NCBI RefSeq assembly: GCF_000153165.2
Contig: NC_014472.1
Span: 2,848,001 to 2,912,000, forward strand
Reading direction: 5' to 3'
DNA: 64,000 nt
From: Maribacter sp. HTCC2170
GTDB taxonomy: Bacteria; Bacteroidota; Bacteroidia; Flavobacteriales; Flavobacteriaceae
Made by a program: the position numbers and the translations under genes. Positions 62,862 to 64,000 of this stretch are shown here, in pieces. How positions within the stretch are numbered: the stretch's first letter is position 1; each line of letters begins with the position of its first letter. A model generated the notes under the pieces. It ran no database searches. It worked only from the letters and a program-made list of their open reading frames with translations, and had not been told where the DNA came from.

Positions 62862-63992
62862 ATGATTTACGTTAATATTATCGGATTGGCCATTCTTGGT
62901 ATTTTTTCACTTTTTGTAGTTTCTAAAAAAGATAAGATACTTAGCGATTATATATTGTTGTTAACTATTTTCTTGTTTTCGGGAATTCTAATTACTAGCA
63001 TACTAATAAGCAATAATATAACACTTGGTAGCTATATTTCATTTCTATTTTTTAATTCTTTCATTTTTCCAGTACTGGTTATTTATGGGTTATCCTTATT
63101 AAATTCTGGTCAAAAATTCTCAAGTAAATGGTTGTGGACCGCATCATATGCTATAGCCTTTATTGCCTTTATCATTTTGGATACTCTGTTTATAACCAAG
63201 TATGATACTCCAGAAATGATGAGTGACCTTGTTCGGAATGTGTCACCATTTTACAATGTTTTATATAAAGGTCAGTACATATTTGTTGTTTCTATTCTTA
63301 TTTGGTTGATAAGAAAGTTAAATAACTTCCAGTCGAACATTAAGAATTATTACTCTTCAATTGAAACCATACACCTAAAGTGGTTTAAAAACTTTGCCTA
63401 TATCTACTTATTTGTCAATGTGGCCAGTCTACTACTTTTTATTTTGTTGGATTTACGCATAGTTTCAGATATTTCCATCCCATTATTTGTTGAGCATCTT
63501 ATTTTGGTTTTATCGCTATTCTATCTATGTTTTCACGGAATAAGACAGTATAACCTTGCTAGTTTTAATCCAAGTGTTGTTTCAGATGAAAAGAATAGAG
63601 ATGCTGCCAAAGAAAAGTATGGTACATCTTCGTTGTCAATTGAGGAGATGAATTCTTTGTTCGAACAAATAGAAAGTCTTTTTACAGATGATACTATTTA
63701 TCTAGAACCAGAGCTAAAAATTGAAACTTTGGCCAATCGATTAGAGGTAGGCAATCATAAAATTTCACAAACCATAAATACCGTTGCAAAACAATCTTTT
63801 TACGATTATGTAAACAAATATAGAGTGACTTATCTGAAGAAACTTTTGAAAAGTGAAAAGCATCAAAAGTACACGATTCTAGCAATGGGTATAGAAAGTG
63901 GTTTCAATTCTAAATCTTCTCTTAATAGAATTTTTAAACAACAAGTAGGTATGTCCCCTTTGTCATATCAAAAGACCCAGATTGTTATTTAG
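62862..63992 (+). CDS. Membrane-bound AraC-type regulator
   Basis: 376 residues. Seven or so membrane segments in the first ~230 residues, then a linker and a C-terminal AraC helix-turn-helix (about 275-375; IETLANRLEVGNHKISQTINTVAKQSFYDYVNKYRV, TILAMGIESGFNSKSSLNRIFKQQVGMSP). Transmembrane AraC regulators of this plan are frequent in Flavobacteriia and resemble 7TM sensor plus HTH. The signal is unknown. The gene lies near the window end; no target gene is visible nearby. Confidence 0.88.
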   Translation: MIYVNIIGLAILGIFSLFVVSKKDKILSDYILLLTIFLFSGILITSILISNNITLGSYISFLFFNSFIFPVLVIYGLSLLNSGQKFSSKWLWTASYAIAFIAFIILDTLFITKYDTPEMMSDLVRNVSPFYNVLYKGQYIFVVSILIWLIRKLNNFQSNIKNYYSSIETIHLKWFKNFAYIYLFVNVASLLLFILLDLRIVSDISIPLFVEHLILVLSLFYLCFHGIRQYNLASFNPSVVSDEKNRDAAKEKYGTSSLSIEEMNSLFEQIESLFTDDTIYLEPELKIETLANRLEVGNHKISQTINTVAKQSFYDYVNKYRVTYLKKLLKSEKHQKYTILAMGIESGFNSKSSLNRIFKQQVGMSPLSYQKTQIVI

Positions 63993-64000
63993 AGTTCATA

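Overview
The window reads as chromosomal DNA of a marine-type member of the Bacteroidota, most likely Flavobacteriaceae. The DNA is AT-rich, ribosome-binding sites are mostly absent, several promoters carry the Bacteroidota -7 box TAnnTTTG, and many products are typical of the group (DUF5916, DUF2490, DUF4382, DUF1080, DUF418, BNR/sortilin-like glycosyl hydrolases, numerous small lipoproteins). I see no tRNA, rRNA, CRISPR array, insertion sequence or prophage. The assignment rests on reading alone; no database search was run.

Layout. 1-4154: end of a DUF5916 gene, then a VTC-domain / DUF4956 / DUF2490 operon. 4580-6685: an EF-G paralogue lacking the catalytic histidine. 6787-7343 (minus): four very short tandem genes, three clearly paralogous, encoding 37-38 residue basic aromatic peptides. 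7607-8487: a pair resembling ytfI/ytfJ (DUF2953-like and GerW-like). 8596-20857: a respiratory and sulfur-handling island. 21100-30901: cold-shock protein, NTF2-like protein, metallo-hydrolase, a repeat lipoprotein built of IKAI/VKAI strands, DUF4382 lipoprotein, EamA transporter, a second Crp-type regulator, DUF1080 protein, GNAT and M14 peptidase. 30922-39382: SLC12-like transporter, pseudouridine synthase, a D-amino-acid/dipeptide operon (dgcA-like, dgcN-like, DmpA-type peptidase, adenylate cyclase) and DUF418. 39531-46519: two large BNR/sortilin-like paralogues and a PI-PLC-like phosphodiesterase. 46620-52897: Cys-rich metallothionein-like lipoprotein, cytochrome c, truncated DEAD-box protein, transglutaminase, His/Glu-repeat lipoprotein, and a DUF4242 protein beside a DUF4242-cyclase-AraC fusion. 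52930-59988: old-yellow-enzyme reductase, then an AraC / GH4 / SSS symporter / GlcN6P-deaminase-like sugar locus. 60138-63992: second IKAI-repeat lipoprotein, a SRAP protein, and a membrane AraC-type regulator.

The most interesting system is the sulfur island. A Tat-exported molybdopterin enzyme, a four-cluster ferredoxin subunit and an NrfD/PsrC membrane subunit form a PsrABC-like complex. A divergent 12-heme cytochrome c could be its electron partner. Two YeeE/YedE half-transporters follow. Next come two membrane-anchored rhodanese-fold proteins that have lost the active-site cysteine; the only cysteine in each is the very last residue, at the end of a long Lys-rich arm ending PEGGC, recalling the GGC swinging arm of SoxY. 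A Crp-type regulator closes this operon. A second operon (two exported double-rhodanese proteins and a porin) follows. The inverted repeat TGTAAC-N4-GTTACA occurs upstream of the second operon and again between the molybdoenzyme and cytochrome genes, so one regulator probably controls all three transcripts. I infer periplasmic oxidation or reduction of inorganic sulfur with a protein-bound sulfur carrier; the substrate and direction are not readable from the sequence.
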